A stretch of DNA of 52,383 nucleotides from Legionella nautarum (GCF_001467895.1 NZ_LNYO01000027.1:23599-75981), one strand, 5' to 3'; numbered from the stretch's first letter, positions 41,727 to 50,474 are shown. Notes: a model not told the origin generated them from the sequence alone. Made by a program: numbers and translations.

Positions 41727-42218
41727 ATGGATAATTCACAGAAAACCGATTTAGAGCAAATTTATAAAACCCCCTATATTGATAGGCCTGCGCCAGGATA
41801 CTACCCTCTAGTAAGAGCTAAAAAAAATAAGCTATCCCTTCCTTATATAACGGATTTAAGTATCTATTTTTTTAAGGAGCGATTATCAATTGATACCGTA
41901 ATTAAAGAATTAACTTTTGCATTAGTGGCCTTAGCAACCTATCTTTTCATGCAATATACAGGTCGCCTCACTTCACTAAAAGGCTTTGGAACTTTCATTG
42001 GTGCAATGCTAGTATTTTCTCTCTTTTATAACCTCTATAAAGCTGCATTTAAATCATTGGCACCAGGATTAATTTGTATATGCTTTGGTCTTTCCTTGTT
42101 AACCACCAAGTTACATCAACAATTTTTTATTTTTTTATCAAAAGAAACGATTGAATATATTATCGGAGGAGGGGCTTTTTTTGTTGCATTATCACTTTTA
42201 AAGAGTGAAGTTTATTGA
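41727..42218 (+). CDS. Small polytopic membrane protein
   Basis: This 163-aa protein has a soluble N-terminus (about 1-50, with YIDRPAPGYYPLVRAKKNKL) and four hydrophobic segments (about 61-75, 86-103, 110-128 and 140-158). AGGAGG lies nine bases before the ATG, a strong ribosome binding site. I do not recognise the family. It is transcribed away from oriT and could be a leading-region gene or an entry-exclusion protein, but this is guesswork from position. Confidence 0.65.
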   Translation: MDNSQKTDLEQIYKTPYIDRPAPGYYPLVRAKKNKLSLPYITDLSIYFFKERLSIDTVIKELTFALVALATYLFMQYTGRLTSLKGFGTFIGAMLVFSLFYNLYKAAFKSLAPGLICICFGLSLLTTKLHQQFFIFLSKETIEYIIGGGAFFVALSLLKSEVY

Positions 42219-42635
42219 CGTTTAAACATTATAATTGTATTAAAAATTAAACGATGAAAACATCAAGAAATAAAGAGGTCATGTTATTCTATAAGAGTAA
42301 TAGTATTTAGTTGCTGCTAACAACCATTCATCGAATTGTTAGCAGCAGTACAGTATTCAAATCAGCAAGCCGTAGCATTTGTATTACCCCTAGCCGCTAC
42401 CGCAATCGAGTCCGTAATTTCGCACCAACTAGGAAATCATCTTTTGCTAATCTATCCCGCAGCATTTTTTCAAACTATGATGGAGTTGGATTGATTAGCA
42501 TTTCAATTTCAGTTTTCTCTATTGATTAAAAAATAGTAAAATGTTTTGAATCGCTAAACCAGAGATGCAGTCGGAAATTTTAATCTATAGCTCAAAATAC
42601 AATAGTCAATGATTAACTAACCCTACAAAATAAGG
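42219..42635. other. Intergenic region with a 12-bp inverted repeat
   Basis: Perfect arms TGCTGCTAACAA (42312-42323) and TTGTTAGCAGCA (42336-42347) flank a 12-nt loop. No U-tract follows. The rest holds no reading frame I trust. An open frame at 42311-42529 begins inside the repeat with a low-quality, Ser/Arg-rich sequence. Confidence 0.5.
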
Positions 42636-42641
42636 ATGCCA

Positions 42642-42893
42642 ATGATAAAAACACTTTGTAGTGCCCCATTTGTAATTGCAATCACAATTATTCTTCTATT
42701 CGTTTTTTATTTAACAGGATTAGAATCTAATCCTCAAGACATCCTGGCCACTGCTTTCAAACCACTATTGGTTGGGTTCATGGGGCTGTTTTCCCTACAA
42801 TGTTCGTATATTGGACCGCTTCATTTTTCATCAATCGACTGTAAAACTGAATTTGTTTTAAGTAGTTACAGCTTGGGCCTTGCGCAAACCTAG
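42642..42893 (+). CDS. Short two-TM hypothetical protein
   Basis: This 83-aa product has two hydrophobic segments (FVIAITIILLFVFYLTG and LLVGFMGLFSLQCSYI) and a short polar tail. AAGG precedes the ATG at 42642. An ATG six bases earlier is also possible. It is unrecognised, and the abrupt tail suggests it could be a truncated remnant. Confidence 0.4.
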   Translation: MIKTLCSAPFVIAITIILLFVFYLTGLESNPQDILATAFKPLLVGFMGLFSLQCSYIGPLHFSSIDCKTEFVLSSYSLGLAQT

Positions 42894-43026
42894 GGATATT
42901 TAGACCTTCGGGTTGAGTGGGGCTTAGGGATTATTGGCACATCCACTAACCTGTTTGGAGAAAAACACATTCTGATTACTATAGTTAGATCTAATACCGT
43001 AGGTATTTGCAGTCTAAATAAATCTA

Positions 43027-43054
43027 AAAGCCCCGAAGGGCTTTCATTTTTTTT
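43027..43054. terminator. Intrinsic terminator, probably bidirectional
   Basis: AAAGCCC-CGAA-GGGCTTT is a 7-bp stem with a tetraloop followed by CATTTTTTTT on the plus strand. On the minus strand the hairpin is followed by TAGATTTATTT. It serves the plus-strand gene ending at 42893 and the convergent minus-strand gene ending at 43053. Confidence 0.85.
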
Positions 43055-44105
43055 AATTCTTTTCAAGAATTTTTAGACTTGGTTTAATAAAATGCTCATA
43101 ACTGAATGCTGCGTTTAAGGTAAATTTTCGCACCCATGCATTATTTCGATTTCGTGAAAACTTAAATGCTTTTTCTTTTAGGAGAGTTCTAATTTCCTCG
43201 CTTGGCTTGAAACCAAAGTGAATGCAAATCTTTTGATCGTCACTAATTGTTACCTTAATCCCATTTTCAAACTCATCATCTATCGTTTTAGAATTTGTCT
43301 TTTCTACCTCCGCTATTCTTTTTTTATAACGATTAATATTAGCCCCTAAATTTTGCAATTCCCATCGTTTAAAACCTATAATTTTTCCATAATAATTTGG
43401 TTCCAATAAGTCTGCTATTTGTATTTCATTTAAATTGAATTCAGTGTGTAATAGGTTTTTAAACTCTCCTAGATTTTCTGGTGATATATCTGGACAACCA
43501 TTTTTAAAATACTTTCTGATCAGCTTGTTGATAGCCTTCATTTCTTCACGTTGGGCTTCTAATTTCTCAATTTTATTGTCGATTTTGTCACAAGCGTTTG
43601 GATCGTCTATCTGGATTGATGAACCGTCACCATAAGGCAAGACAAATTTTAAAATATTTTTGATGGATTTTTTTCTAAACTCATCAATTGCAGTCAGCTT
43701 AGCATCAGCATAATTAGAAAGTTTTTGATTTCTTGCAACTGGAAAGTTTGCGGGTCCAACGATGAAACTTGATGCAACCTTTGCATGAGAGTGTAACCAG
43801 GAGTTATAGCAATCACATAATTTTTCCCGATGTGATTTAAACCATTCATCGAACATAACACCAAAATCTTGCCGCACTTCCGCCCCTCTTTGCGAGGATT
43901 TAGAAATCTCATCCAGTACCTTGATCTTGTCTTCAAGAAGGGCTTCTACGTACTCAGCCCTTACATTTACACCTCTTTTTTCTGGCGAGAAAGAGGTATT
44001 CATAAAGGCTCGCTCTGCTATTTCTTGGCGAATATCGTTAAGAAATGTTGAAGCCTCTGGTAGGCTTTGAATCAGTTCATTTTCTAAATTTTTTACGTAG
44101 TTCAT
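43053..44105 (-). CDS. Hypothetical protein with DUF3560-like C-terminal segment
   Basis: This 350-aa soluble protein is largely helical. The middle has a Lys/Glu coiled coil (KIDNKIEKLEAQREEMKAIN, about 165-190). The C-terminal 50 residues (ICIHFGFKPSEEIRTLLKEK, then AFKFSRNRNNAWVRKFTLNA) match the motif often found at the end of plasmid-borne DUF3560/antirestriction-associated proteins, where an FSR..NAWxRKLT core recurs. The function is unknown. It is divergent from the gene at 44274 and shares its inverted-repeat promoter. Confidence 0.6.
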   Translation of the reverse strand: MNYVKNLENELIQSLPEASTFLNDIRQEIAERAFMNTSFSPEKRGVNVRAEYVEALLEDKIKVLDEISKSSQRGAEVRQDFGVMFDEWFKSHREKLCDCYNSWLHSHAKVASSFIVGPANFPVARNQKLSNYADAKLTAIDEFRKKSIKNILKFVLPYGDGSSIQIDDPNACDKIDNKIEKLEAQREEMKAINKLIRKYFKNGCPDISPENLGEFKNLLHTEFNLNEIQIADLLEPNYYGKIIGFKRWELQNLGANINRYKKRIAEVEKTNSKTIDDEFENGIKVTISDDQKICIHFGFKPSEEIRTLLKEKAFKFSRNRNNAWVRKFTLNAAFSYEHFIKPSLKILEKN

Positions 44106-44175
44106 CTTTTTAGATCCTTATTTTGTTTTCTGATGTTCTTAATGAACAGGATTATTATTACAAAAATCCGATATT

Positions 44176-44243
44176 AAGTCAACAAAAAACAACTTTTTAA
44201 TAGTTGTTTTTTGTTGACTTTTATTGTGGTGCTATTCCATAAT
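44176..44243. promoter_or_regulatory. Shared divergent promoter on an 18-bp perfect inverted repeat
   Basis: The arms AAGTCAACAAAAAACAAC (44176-44193) and GTTGTTTTTTGTTGACTT (44203-44220) are perfectly complementary around a 9-bp centre. Each arm ends in TTGACT, a -35 box. On the plus strand TTGACT is followed after 18 bp by CATAAT (44238-44243). On the minus strand TTGACT is followed after 16 bp by TAATAA. One bound protein could therefore control both genes symmetrically. Confidence 0.75.
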
Positions 44244-44273
44244 TCGACAATCAATACCTTGGAAATCGACCTG

Positions 44274-45101
44274 ATGAAAAAAGTACTCCGCTTTGAAATG
44301 AAGCAAAATTTACGTAGACCAACACGTATTTATGTGAAATCACCTGATCTGAAAACCAGCTATGGCTATTTTCATGCGGACAATCCTTCATCGTTTGATG
44401 GATGGAGCCAGCTCTCCGAAGAGCAGACCACTGAATTGGTTTTGTTTATTCAAAACATTGAAGCAATCAATGCCTTGTTAGGGAGTGAGGCCAGTAATAA
44501 ATTGATGGATTTTCGATTTCGCCTACCTATTGATTTTGTAGCAACCTTGCATGAATTGACATCACTTTTTAATCACCAGAACATTAAATATAATTTTTTT
44601 GAGGCAGCCTTAACTGGAATCATTCAACAGATGAAAATGGCCACCGTGCAACTAAATGATGAAAAAAAACAGCAAGCATTAACCTTATTGGATAAAATAG
44701 GACTGGCCACCTATAAAAAGCTCGATCTCACCTCGCCTCTTCAGGCTGTCTTTTCTGAGCTTTTGGCAGTTCATAATAAATCTGAAAAACTACACAAGAA
44801 AGCCTTAGCCCTATTTGATAAAGATAAAAGTTACTCGCCTAAAGCCATTGAAGGAATGGCCAGTGGTGAATCACAACCTGCAAAATGGTTAGTAGCCTGT
44901 GCTATTGATGTATTAATTGAGGAACGCTTACCAATTTTAGAAAGGTGTTTAAACGACAATGAGTTGTTTTTATTATGGGCAAAACCGCTTTTAGACCACC
45001 AATTTAATCGGGAGTTATTGCTCAACAAAATACGCGCCCTTAGCTGGCATAGCATGGAACAAATCGTAGTCTCCTATCACCCCAAAGCCCATCCATCATG
45101 A
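44274..45101 (+). CDS. Hypothetical helical protein
   Basis: This 275-aa soluble protein starts MKKVLRFEMKQNLRRPTRIY. It contains a helical core without recognised motifs (LDKIGLATYKKLDL, then LIEERLPILERCLNDNELFL). I preferred the ATG at 44274 over a TTG at 44211, because the latter lies inside the promoter inverted repeat. Divergent from the 43053-44105 gene and likely co-regulated with it. Confidence 0.6.
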   Translation: MKKVLRFEMKQNLRRPTRIYVKSPDLKTSYGYFHADNPSSFDGWSQLSEEQTTELVLFIQNIEAINALLGSEASNKLMDFRFRLPIDFVATLHELTSLFNHQNIKYNFFEAALTGIIQQMKMATVQLNDEKKQQALTLLDKIGLATYKKLDLTSPLQAVFSELLAVHNKSEKLHKKALALFDKDKSYSPKAIEGMASGESQPAKWLVACAIDVLIEERLPILERCLNDNELFLLWAKPLLDHQFNRELLLNKIRALSWHSMEQIVVSYHPKAHPS

Positions 45102-45104
45102 ACA

Positions 45105-45746
45105 CTACTCAGCTTTCGCTTTCCTATCAATATTATGGAATAACCTATTAGCCTCAGTCGCGTTAATTTGTTTCATTCTTATTTTAAATTCAGATTCGCT
45201 GAGTCGTTGACCTTGATCCAATTCAAATCGGCTCACAGTAGCAGCGGGGCGAGTAGTATCCGCCTTTTCCCAAGTGACCCTCAAAAGGTATTTGTCTCGT
45301 ATTTTTGTATAGATAATATGCGCATACAGAGTATCATCATTAAAAAATTTCCTATAATCGATCCAATCTTGTGAATTTTTATCAATAGACCAGCAAAATG
45401 ATTTTATCTGACACTCTTTATAACGACTTTTCCCCTTGAATAAGTCATTTAAAAAGTTTTTAAGCCCCTGATTTCCAAAATAAGTATGCCCTTCATCACC
45501 ATAATGTTTAAAAAACAGTTCTGATAAGCGTTCTGTTGGACTTTTTTCAGTCACAAAAAAATAAGGCCAAAAAATGGGCTTGAGAATCAAATACCGCTTG
45601 AGATCAGGTCTTTTAAGCAGTAAATCCTGGTTATAATAGGTGTTAAAACGCTGGAAATTGAGAAAGCTCTTGATAGAATAACTTAAGGTAATTAATCCTC
45701 CAACCACATACAACACTACCAAAAACTCGCCTACGCTTACATCCAT
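45105..45746 (-). CDS. Membrane-anchored hypothetical protein
   Basis: This 213-aa protein has one N-terminal TM (FLVVLYVVGGLITLSYSI, about 8-25) and a possible second hydrophobic patch (YLILKPIFWPYFFV). A soluble domain follows with Trp/Tyr-rich beta-like stretches (FCWSIDKNSQDWIDYRKFF, YLLRVTWEKADTT). No family recognised. It converges with the 44274 gene, with only three bases between their ends. Confidence 0.6.
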   Translation of the reverse strand: MDVSVGEFLVVLYVVGGLITLSYSIKSFLNFQRFNTYYNQDLLLKRPDLKRYLILKPIFWPYFFVTEKSPTERLSELFFKHYGDEGHTYFGNQGLKNFLNDLFKGKSRYKECQIKSFCWSIDKNSQDWIDYRKFFNDDTLYAHIIYTKIRDKYLLRVTWEKADTTRPAATVSRFELDQGQRLSESEFKIRMKQINATEANRLFHNIDRKAKAE

Positions 45747-45903
45747 TACCTACCACCAGGATTCTAAAGTAAAAAATAATCAAAGGATTTGAAATGATGG
45801 GCTATTATAACATTTAGGAGCAAATGACGTACACTGCGATTCAGTTACATAGTGCATTCTGTTAAAATCACACCCTATGGCAAACACCAACAATTCTCCG
45901 TAT

Positions 45904-45991
45904 TTGATTTTGAGCACAGTCGGGTTATAATATAACTAACCATACCCGCCACGCCTCTTCACAATGCGGACCAGGGCGGGTTATTTATTTT
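45904..45991 (+). ncRNA. Promoter and short hairpin leader RNA before the Abi gene
   Basis: TTGATT (45904-45909), a 16-bp spacer and a perfect TATAAT (45926-45931) form a strong promoter. The transcript would start near 45938 and fold ACCCGCC (45944-45950) onto GGCGGGT (45975-45981) around a 24-nt loop. A U-rich TATTTATTTT follows, a terminator-like end, just at the Abi start codon, which has no clear ribosome binding site. It could be a roughly 55-nt RNA that ends before the gene or a translational control leader. Confidence 0.55.
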
Positions 45992-46891
45992 ATGCATTTA
46001 AAAATGGTTTTTAATGAACCACCTCTTTCCATACCAGAACAAATCCATCATTTACGACAGAAAGGGCTATTGCTGGATGACGAACAAGAAGCCAGCCATT
46101 ATCTAACAGTCATTGGTTATTACCGCTTAAAGATTTATTCTAAACCCTTTCTCATAAGCTCTGAGACAGGCATCAGCCAATTTAAACCCAACACGCGATT
46201 TTCCGATCTTTTAAATTTGTATGTCTTTGACAGAGAGTTGCGTTTATTGGTTACCGATGCCCTAGAGCGAATAGAAGTCTCTTTTCGTACCGCCATATCT
46301 AATGCGATGAGTCTGAAATACGGTGCGCACTGGTATCTGTGCGCTGATTTATTTTCTTCAATCGAGCAGCACCAAATGTTTCTTGAAGAAGTCAAATCAC
46401 ATCTAAAACGCTCACACGAAGACTTTATTAAAACCTATTATGCCAAATCCCATGAACCCGAACACCCACCAAGCTGGATGGTCATGGAATGCATTTCTTT
46501 TGGTACGATATCCAAGCTCTATGCCAATATTAAAGACCGAACTATCAGAAAAGAAATTGGCGATACGCTTGGGCAATATAGCGAAATCATCAAATCATGG
46601 ATGCGCTCACTGACCTACACCAGAAATTTATGCGCGCACCATTCTCGCTTATGGAATCGATTCTTCGTCAATAAACCTAAAGTCCCAGAGATTAGAGTAT
46701 CTTTTAATCACAACGAGAGTCCTTTCTATCTGCAAGCCTATATTATTCACTCGCTATTAAAAAACAGCGCGCCAGGCAATCACTGGCGAGATAAATTACT
46801 TCATCTTTTTAAAAATAATTCCTCTATCCCCTTTGCAAATATGGGATTTTCAGAAAATTGGGAACAAGACGGCATATGGGGGTTGGAATAA
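45992..46891 (+). CDS. Abi family (AbiD/AbiF-type) HEPN protein
   Basis: This 299-aa protein matches the Abi_2 family: IPEQIHHLRQKGLLLDDEQE, then YLTVIGYYRLKIYSKPF, YVFDRELRLLVTDALERIEV and the HEPN RNase motif RNLCAH (Arg211, His216, in YTRNLCAHHSRLWNR). Such proteins abort phage infection, probably by RNA cleavage. The preceding hairpin RNA and the absence of a ribosome binding site suggest control by the leader. A second start at 46004 is possible. Five bases separate it from the DUF3987 gene, so the two may be co-transcribed. Confidence 0.9.
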   Translation: MHLKMVFNEPPLSIPEQIHHLRQKGLLLDDEQEASHYLTVIGYYRLKIYSKPFLISSETGISQFKPNTRFSDLLNLYVFDRELRLLVTDALERIEVSFRTAISNAMSLKYGAHWYLCADLFSSIEQHQMFLEEVKSHLKRSHEDFIKTYYAKSHEPEHPPSWMVMECISFGTISKLYANIKDRTIRKEIGDTLGQYSEIIKSWMRSLTYTRNLCAHHSRLWNRFFVNKPKVPEIRVSFNHNESPFYLQAYIIHSLLKNSAPGNHWRDKLLHLFKNNSSIPFANMGFSENWEQDGIWGLE

Positions 46892-46896
46892 ATAAT

Positions 46897-48390
46897 ATGA
46901 ACCCCAATGAATCAAGTCTCCTAACACCAGAAAATGACATCCGCTGGGAACATCCAAGACCTCTTTTGCCCGCATTGGAGCCAGAAACACATTATCCCGC
47001 ACAAGCGCTTCCCTCTATCCTTGGAAAAGCGGTAACCGCTTATCAAGGTTACGGTCAGCAACCTACAGCATTGGTTGCCTGCAGTGCTTTAGCGAATATT
47101 TCACTGGCTTGCCAAGCGCTTGCCAATGTCGCAAGAGATAAGTACTTAATAAGCCCTGTTTCTCTTTATTTTTTAGTAGTTGCCCAATCAGGCGAGCGCA
47201 AGAGTGCAGCCGATAACGTGTTTTCAAAACCCTCACGATCCTGGGAGTTAGAGATCAGAAAAAATCGCGAACCGGATGTTCAGACTGCATTAACCTTACA
47301 TCAAGCCTGGCAAATGGAGCGCGATGGTTTGTTGAATCAGATTAAACGCGCCATGATGACGGGTGAAGACACTACTTTTTATAAAGACCTTTTGGCACGA
47401 CTCATTCGCATTGAGCCAGATATTCCATTATTACCAACTCTCTATTTTGAAGACGCAACTCAGGAAGCCCTGGCCATCCATTTAGCTCGTGGTTGGCCAA
47501 GTGCTTCATTGTGGTCTGATGAGGCAGGTATTGTATTGGGCAGTCACAGTATGCAGTCAAATCCTGCTCGCTTTGTTGCTCTACTCAATCGTTTATGGGA
47601 TGGAAAAGCCTTTACGGCACACCGCAAAACCACAGACAGCTTTACCCTGCAACATCGGAGGCTTACCTTAAATCTCATGATGCAACCTTTGTTGTTGCAA
47701 ACAATGACCAATCAGCATCAAAATATTAGCCGACAAAGCGGTTTTTTACCCCGTTGTCTGCTCGCCTACCCTAAAAGTGCCATGGGTGTTCGATTCTATC
47801 AAGAGCCACCTGACTCAAAAGCCTACCTCGATGGCTATGAAATAAGAATTACTGACTGCCTGAATCAATCGCTAAATTTAAACAGAAAAGGATGTCATAA
47901 GCTCCCCGCCCTTTTTATGAGTATTGAAGCAAAACGAACCTGGGTGCAATTTTTTAATGCGATTGAGTCTGGGCTAAATTATCAGGGGCAGTGGGCAGGA
48001 CTTCAGGATTTTGCTAGTAAAGCTGCTGAAAACGCAGCACGGCTTGCCGCTCTTTTTCATTTGTTCGAAGGAAAAATAGGCGATATTGGTTCTGAATCGA
48101 TGGAGCAAGCCATTGAGATCATTCATTGGCACATGAAAGAAACAAGGCGATTATTTGATGCAGGAAATCAAACCAATGAACTGGCCGATGCACAAACACT
48201 GTTTCAGTGGCTTAAGGATAAGGGATTGAATCAAATCACCGCACGCGATATTCAACGTCTAAGTCCATTACGTAATATTGAGCGCCGTGATAACGCTATC
48301 GGTATTTTGATTGAACATCAGATGGTACGATTAACCAAAGAAGGAAGCAGAATCATACTGGAATTAAATCCCCTTTGTTTTCATAATTGA
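46897..48390 (+). CDS. DUF3987 (YfjI-like) replication-type protein
   Basis: The 497-aa protein has the family pattern: an N-terminal Pro-rich segment (WEHPRPLLPALEPETHYPAQ), then QGYGQQPTALVACSALANIS, the P-loop-like VVAQSGERKSAADNVF and Walker B-like SLWSDEAGIVLGSH. A helicase-like C-terminal region and a small winged-helix end follow (LADAQTLFQWLKDKGLNQIT). These proteins are common in phage satellites and ICEs, where they are thought to act as primase-helicases. GGA about 8 nt before the ATG at 46897 supports this start over 46858. GCGAC repeats follow directly downstream. Confidence 0.8.
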   Translation: MNPNESSLLTPENDIRWEHPRPLLPALEPETHYPAQALPSILGKAVTAYQGYGQQPTALVACSALANISLACQALANVARDKYLISPVSLYFLVVAQSGERKSAADNVFSKPSRSWELEIRKNREPDVQTALTLHQAWQMERDGLLNQIKRAMMTGEDTTFYKDLLARLIRIEPDIPLLPTLYFEDATQEALAIHLARGWPSASLWSDEAGIVLGSHSMQSNPARFVALLNRLWDGKAFTAHRKTTDSFTLQHRRLTLNLMMQPLLLQTMTNQHQNISRQSGFLPRCLLAYPKSAMGVRFYQEPPDSKAYLDGYEIRITDCLNQSLNLNRKGCHKLPALFMSIEAKRTWVQFFNAIESGLNYQGQWAGLQDFASKAAENAARLAALFHLFEGKIGDIGSESMEQAIEIIHWHMKETRRLFDAGNQTNELADAQTLFQWLKDKGLNQITARDIQRLSPLRNIERRDNAIGILIEHQMVRLTKEGSRIILELNPLCFHN

Positions 48391-48410
48391 AATCCGATTA
48401 TCATTAAATC

Positions 48411-48682
48411 TGCGACACCGCGACACTTGCGACACACCAAGGCGTAATGGGTAAATTCTTTATTAGAGATTCATAATATTGACCGATGGTTTATTTATGC
48501 GGCATGCAAAACAAGTTCTATTGGCGATGGTCAAAATCCTTTTGATAAAACCCAAACACCCAATTTTGAGCAAGATCTATCCGTTTTGAATAATGAAGCT
48601 CATTAAATAATTTGTGAATTGTTATTACATCGGAGATAATGCCAAATCAAATGGACTTAAATTTTGCGACAGCTTGCGACTT
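48411..48682 (+). repeat. GCGACA direct repeats and a broken reading frame
   Basis: GCGACAC occurs three times within 48411-48438 and TTGCGAC twice in 48664-48680. Between them, 48447-48605 is open for 52 codons without a start codon (WFIYAACKTSSIGDGQNPFD, then QTPNFEQDLSVLNNEAH). It reads like a decayed protein end. The repeats may be binding sites for the DUF3987 protein or origin iterons. Otherwise 48391-48740 contains no gene. Confidence 0.5.
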
Positions 48683-48740
48683 AAATGATTAAGATACACC
48701 GTTTTTCAATACAAGACTAAAGTAATGTTGGGTTTTTAGT

Positions 48741-48946
48741 GCATATCCAGACTAAACTGGCAATGTCGAAAAAAAACTTTAAAAATTAACACAAATTATA
48801 AATGCTAAGGATTAAATTTGTAGATCTATAATCTGATTCGTTATTCTTAGAGCCATTGCTGACGCCTCGAAACAGCTAAATTATAAACATTCATTACAAA
48901 TGATGAATCAAATTATTGTTCCATTGCCAGTTTAGTCTGGATATGC
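48741..48946. mobile_element. 206-bp MITE-like element with 25-bp perfect terminal inverted repeats
   Basis: Bases 48741-48765 (GCATATCCAGACTAAACTGG plus CAATG) are exactly the reverse complement of 48922-48946. Between them lie 156 bp of AT-rich DNA without an open frame. Each end contains a small dyad CCAG-N6-CTGG. No target-site duplication is evident in the flanks. Size, perfect ends and lack of coding capacity fit a miniature inverted-repeat element mobilised in trans. It lies 63 bp upstream of the FRG-domain gene and could influence its expression. Confidence 0.8.
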
Positions 48947-49009
48947 GGAATCAGAACAATATGACCTTGCAATTATTGTCATTTACTATGATTAATATGG
49001 AAAAGTAAA

Positions 49010-50044
49010 ATGAAAAGCTATTACTTTGATTCATTAAAAAAACTAATTCCTTTTTTAGAAGCTCTTTCGGGACGGGGGTATTTTTTTCGAGGTCAACGAG
49101 ATGCAATTCAATGGAAAGTAATTCCTAGTATTTTCAGAAAAAATCGACTTGATGAGTATATAAAAAAAATACAAGTTCCCGCTTCTTACTATTCATATCC
49201 ATTTAATGAATCTGTAGTAAAAAAATGGTTTAATTGTAATGAAATTCTAGAGTTTGTGAGCTTAACTCTTTATAAGAATAAAAATAAAATTCGATGTTTT
49301 GAGCAATTACCCCTCAAAATTCAGAGATTATTTGAATTGGGGACAATCTTATTAAGATATAATTTTTATCTTGGCCTCTATGTTAGTCAAAATCCAAACA
49401 ATCATCTCTTTGATAAGAATACTTCATCTCTTTCTGAAATTATTCCTTATCAAGTTTGGGCGACAAAAGATAAATTCATTGGCTATATTCAATATGCTCT
49501 ACCCATATTATTAGATATAAATTTGCTGGATGGAACTATCTACCAAAAAGGGAGCCACGATAATGTTATCACCGGTTACAATCAAACATTCCCCCAACAC
49601 TACGATTTTCCAACAGCAGCAGTAGACGTAACTACATGCTATTTGGTTGCTCTACATTTTGCTACTGATGGTGGAGATAAAATCGACTCTACATGTTTTT
49701 CAGTTTATGCTTATAAACAACTAGATCTTTCTGATGAGGCTCCCTGCTTTCTTTATAATAATGATGAGCTTAAATCTAATATACGTGCTCAAGCACAAAA
49801 AGGCTCATTTCTTTTTTTCAGAAATCCCTGCACTCATTATTTAGAAACAGGAGAATTTCCAAGTTTGGATATGTTAGTTAATCACTGCATAAATAATCAC
49901 CTACAACCTTTTGCAGATGTAATTAAAATTAATGTCCCTTATTCAAATTATGTACTAGCTCCTCTGCGTGAGCTCTTGATAACTAATGACATTAGTAATA
50001 AAACGTTAAAACCTGATATTGCTAATATGCCCGTATTGATTTAA
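49010..50044 (+). CDS. FRG-domain protein
   Basis: The 344-aa protein carries the FRG signature GYFFRGQRDAIQWKVIPSIF at residues about 23-42. The second conserved block FPQHYDFPTAAVDVTTCYLV (about 196-215) is followed by ALHFATDG, and a late FLFFRNPC matches the family end. Its biochemical role is unknown. FRG proteins often occur in defence islands, and this one sits beside an Abi gene and a recombinase. No TM or signal peptide is seen. Confidence 0.8.
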   Translation: MKSYYFDSLKKLIPFLEALSGRGYFFRGQRDAIQWKVIPSIFRKNRLDEYIKKIQVPASYYSYPFNESVVKKWFNCNEILEFVSLTLYKNKNKIRCFEQLPLKIQRLFELGTILLRYNFYLGLYVSQNPNNHLFDKNTSSLSEIIPYQVWATKDKFIGYIQYALPILLDINLLDGTIYQKGSHDNVITGYNQTFPQHYDFPTAAVDVTTCYLVALHFATDGGDKIDSTCFSVYAYKQLDLSDEAPCFLYNNDELKSNIRAQAQKGSFLFFRNPCTHYLETGEFPSLDMLVNHCINNHLQPFADVIKINVPYSNYVLAPLRELLITNDISNKTLKPDIANMPVLI

Positions 50045-50160
50045 GACAGGGGTTCAATTATGTAACACGAATCAGGGAACTCATCGTTTGACATAATTTT
50101 GATTGTGGCCTGGTGTGTCAGACTTCCAAAGCTAAAAGCAAAATTTTAAATACTGTTAAT

Positions 50161-50415
50161 TTATTTTTCAAAATAACCACTATCTAAGTCATTTTTAAAG
50201 TCTAGTGGCCAGTTAGTTCCATGCCCAGTTTTATATTCTCTTTCTTTGTGACTTGAATTTTTAGTGATCGATATTATTCCCCAATCAAAGTATTCTCCTG
50301 TTTGTGGATGAGGAGGAGAAGACGTATCTTTATAATTTAAGGTAAAATCTTTAATATTGAACTGACCCTCAATGGCACATTTAAAATCTCTCATAACATC
50401 ATTTGGAATATTCAT
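50161..50415 (-). CDS. Small hypothetical protein
   Basis: This 84-aa acidic protein (MNIPNDVMRDFKCAIEGQFN; Trp/Tyr-rich middle with EYFDWGIISITKN) has no recognised family. AGGAGA lies six bases before the ATG, a strong ribosome binding site, so the gene is probably real. It is transcribed in the same direction as the recombinase upstream. Confidence 0.6.
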   Translation of the reverse strand: MNIPNDVMRDFKCAIEGQFNIKDFTLNYKDTSSPPHPQTGEYFDWGIISITKNSSHKEREYKTGHGTNWPLDFKNDLDSGYFEK

Positions 50416-50474
50416 TTATATCTCCTAATTATCATGAGTATTTTGAGTTACGTTGTTGAAATAACATACGGTAA

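Noticed and set aside
42311-42529. Open frame of 72 codons
   Set aside because: It starts inside an inverted repeat with a non-ATG codon, has no ribosome binding site and a biased Ser/Arg composition with no recognisable fold.
48741-48946. Inverted 25-mers as a CRISPR or transcription terminator
   Set aside because: Only two copies in opposite orientation, 156 bp apart, without U-tract. A miniature transposable element is the simpler reading.
50045-50160. GGTTCAATT near the integrase as part of a tRNA attachment site
   Set aside because: No acceptor or anticodon stem can be formed around it. I found no tRNA gene anywhere in the window.
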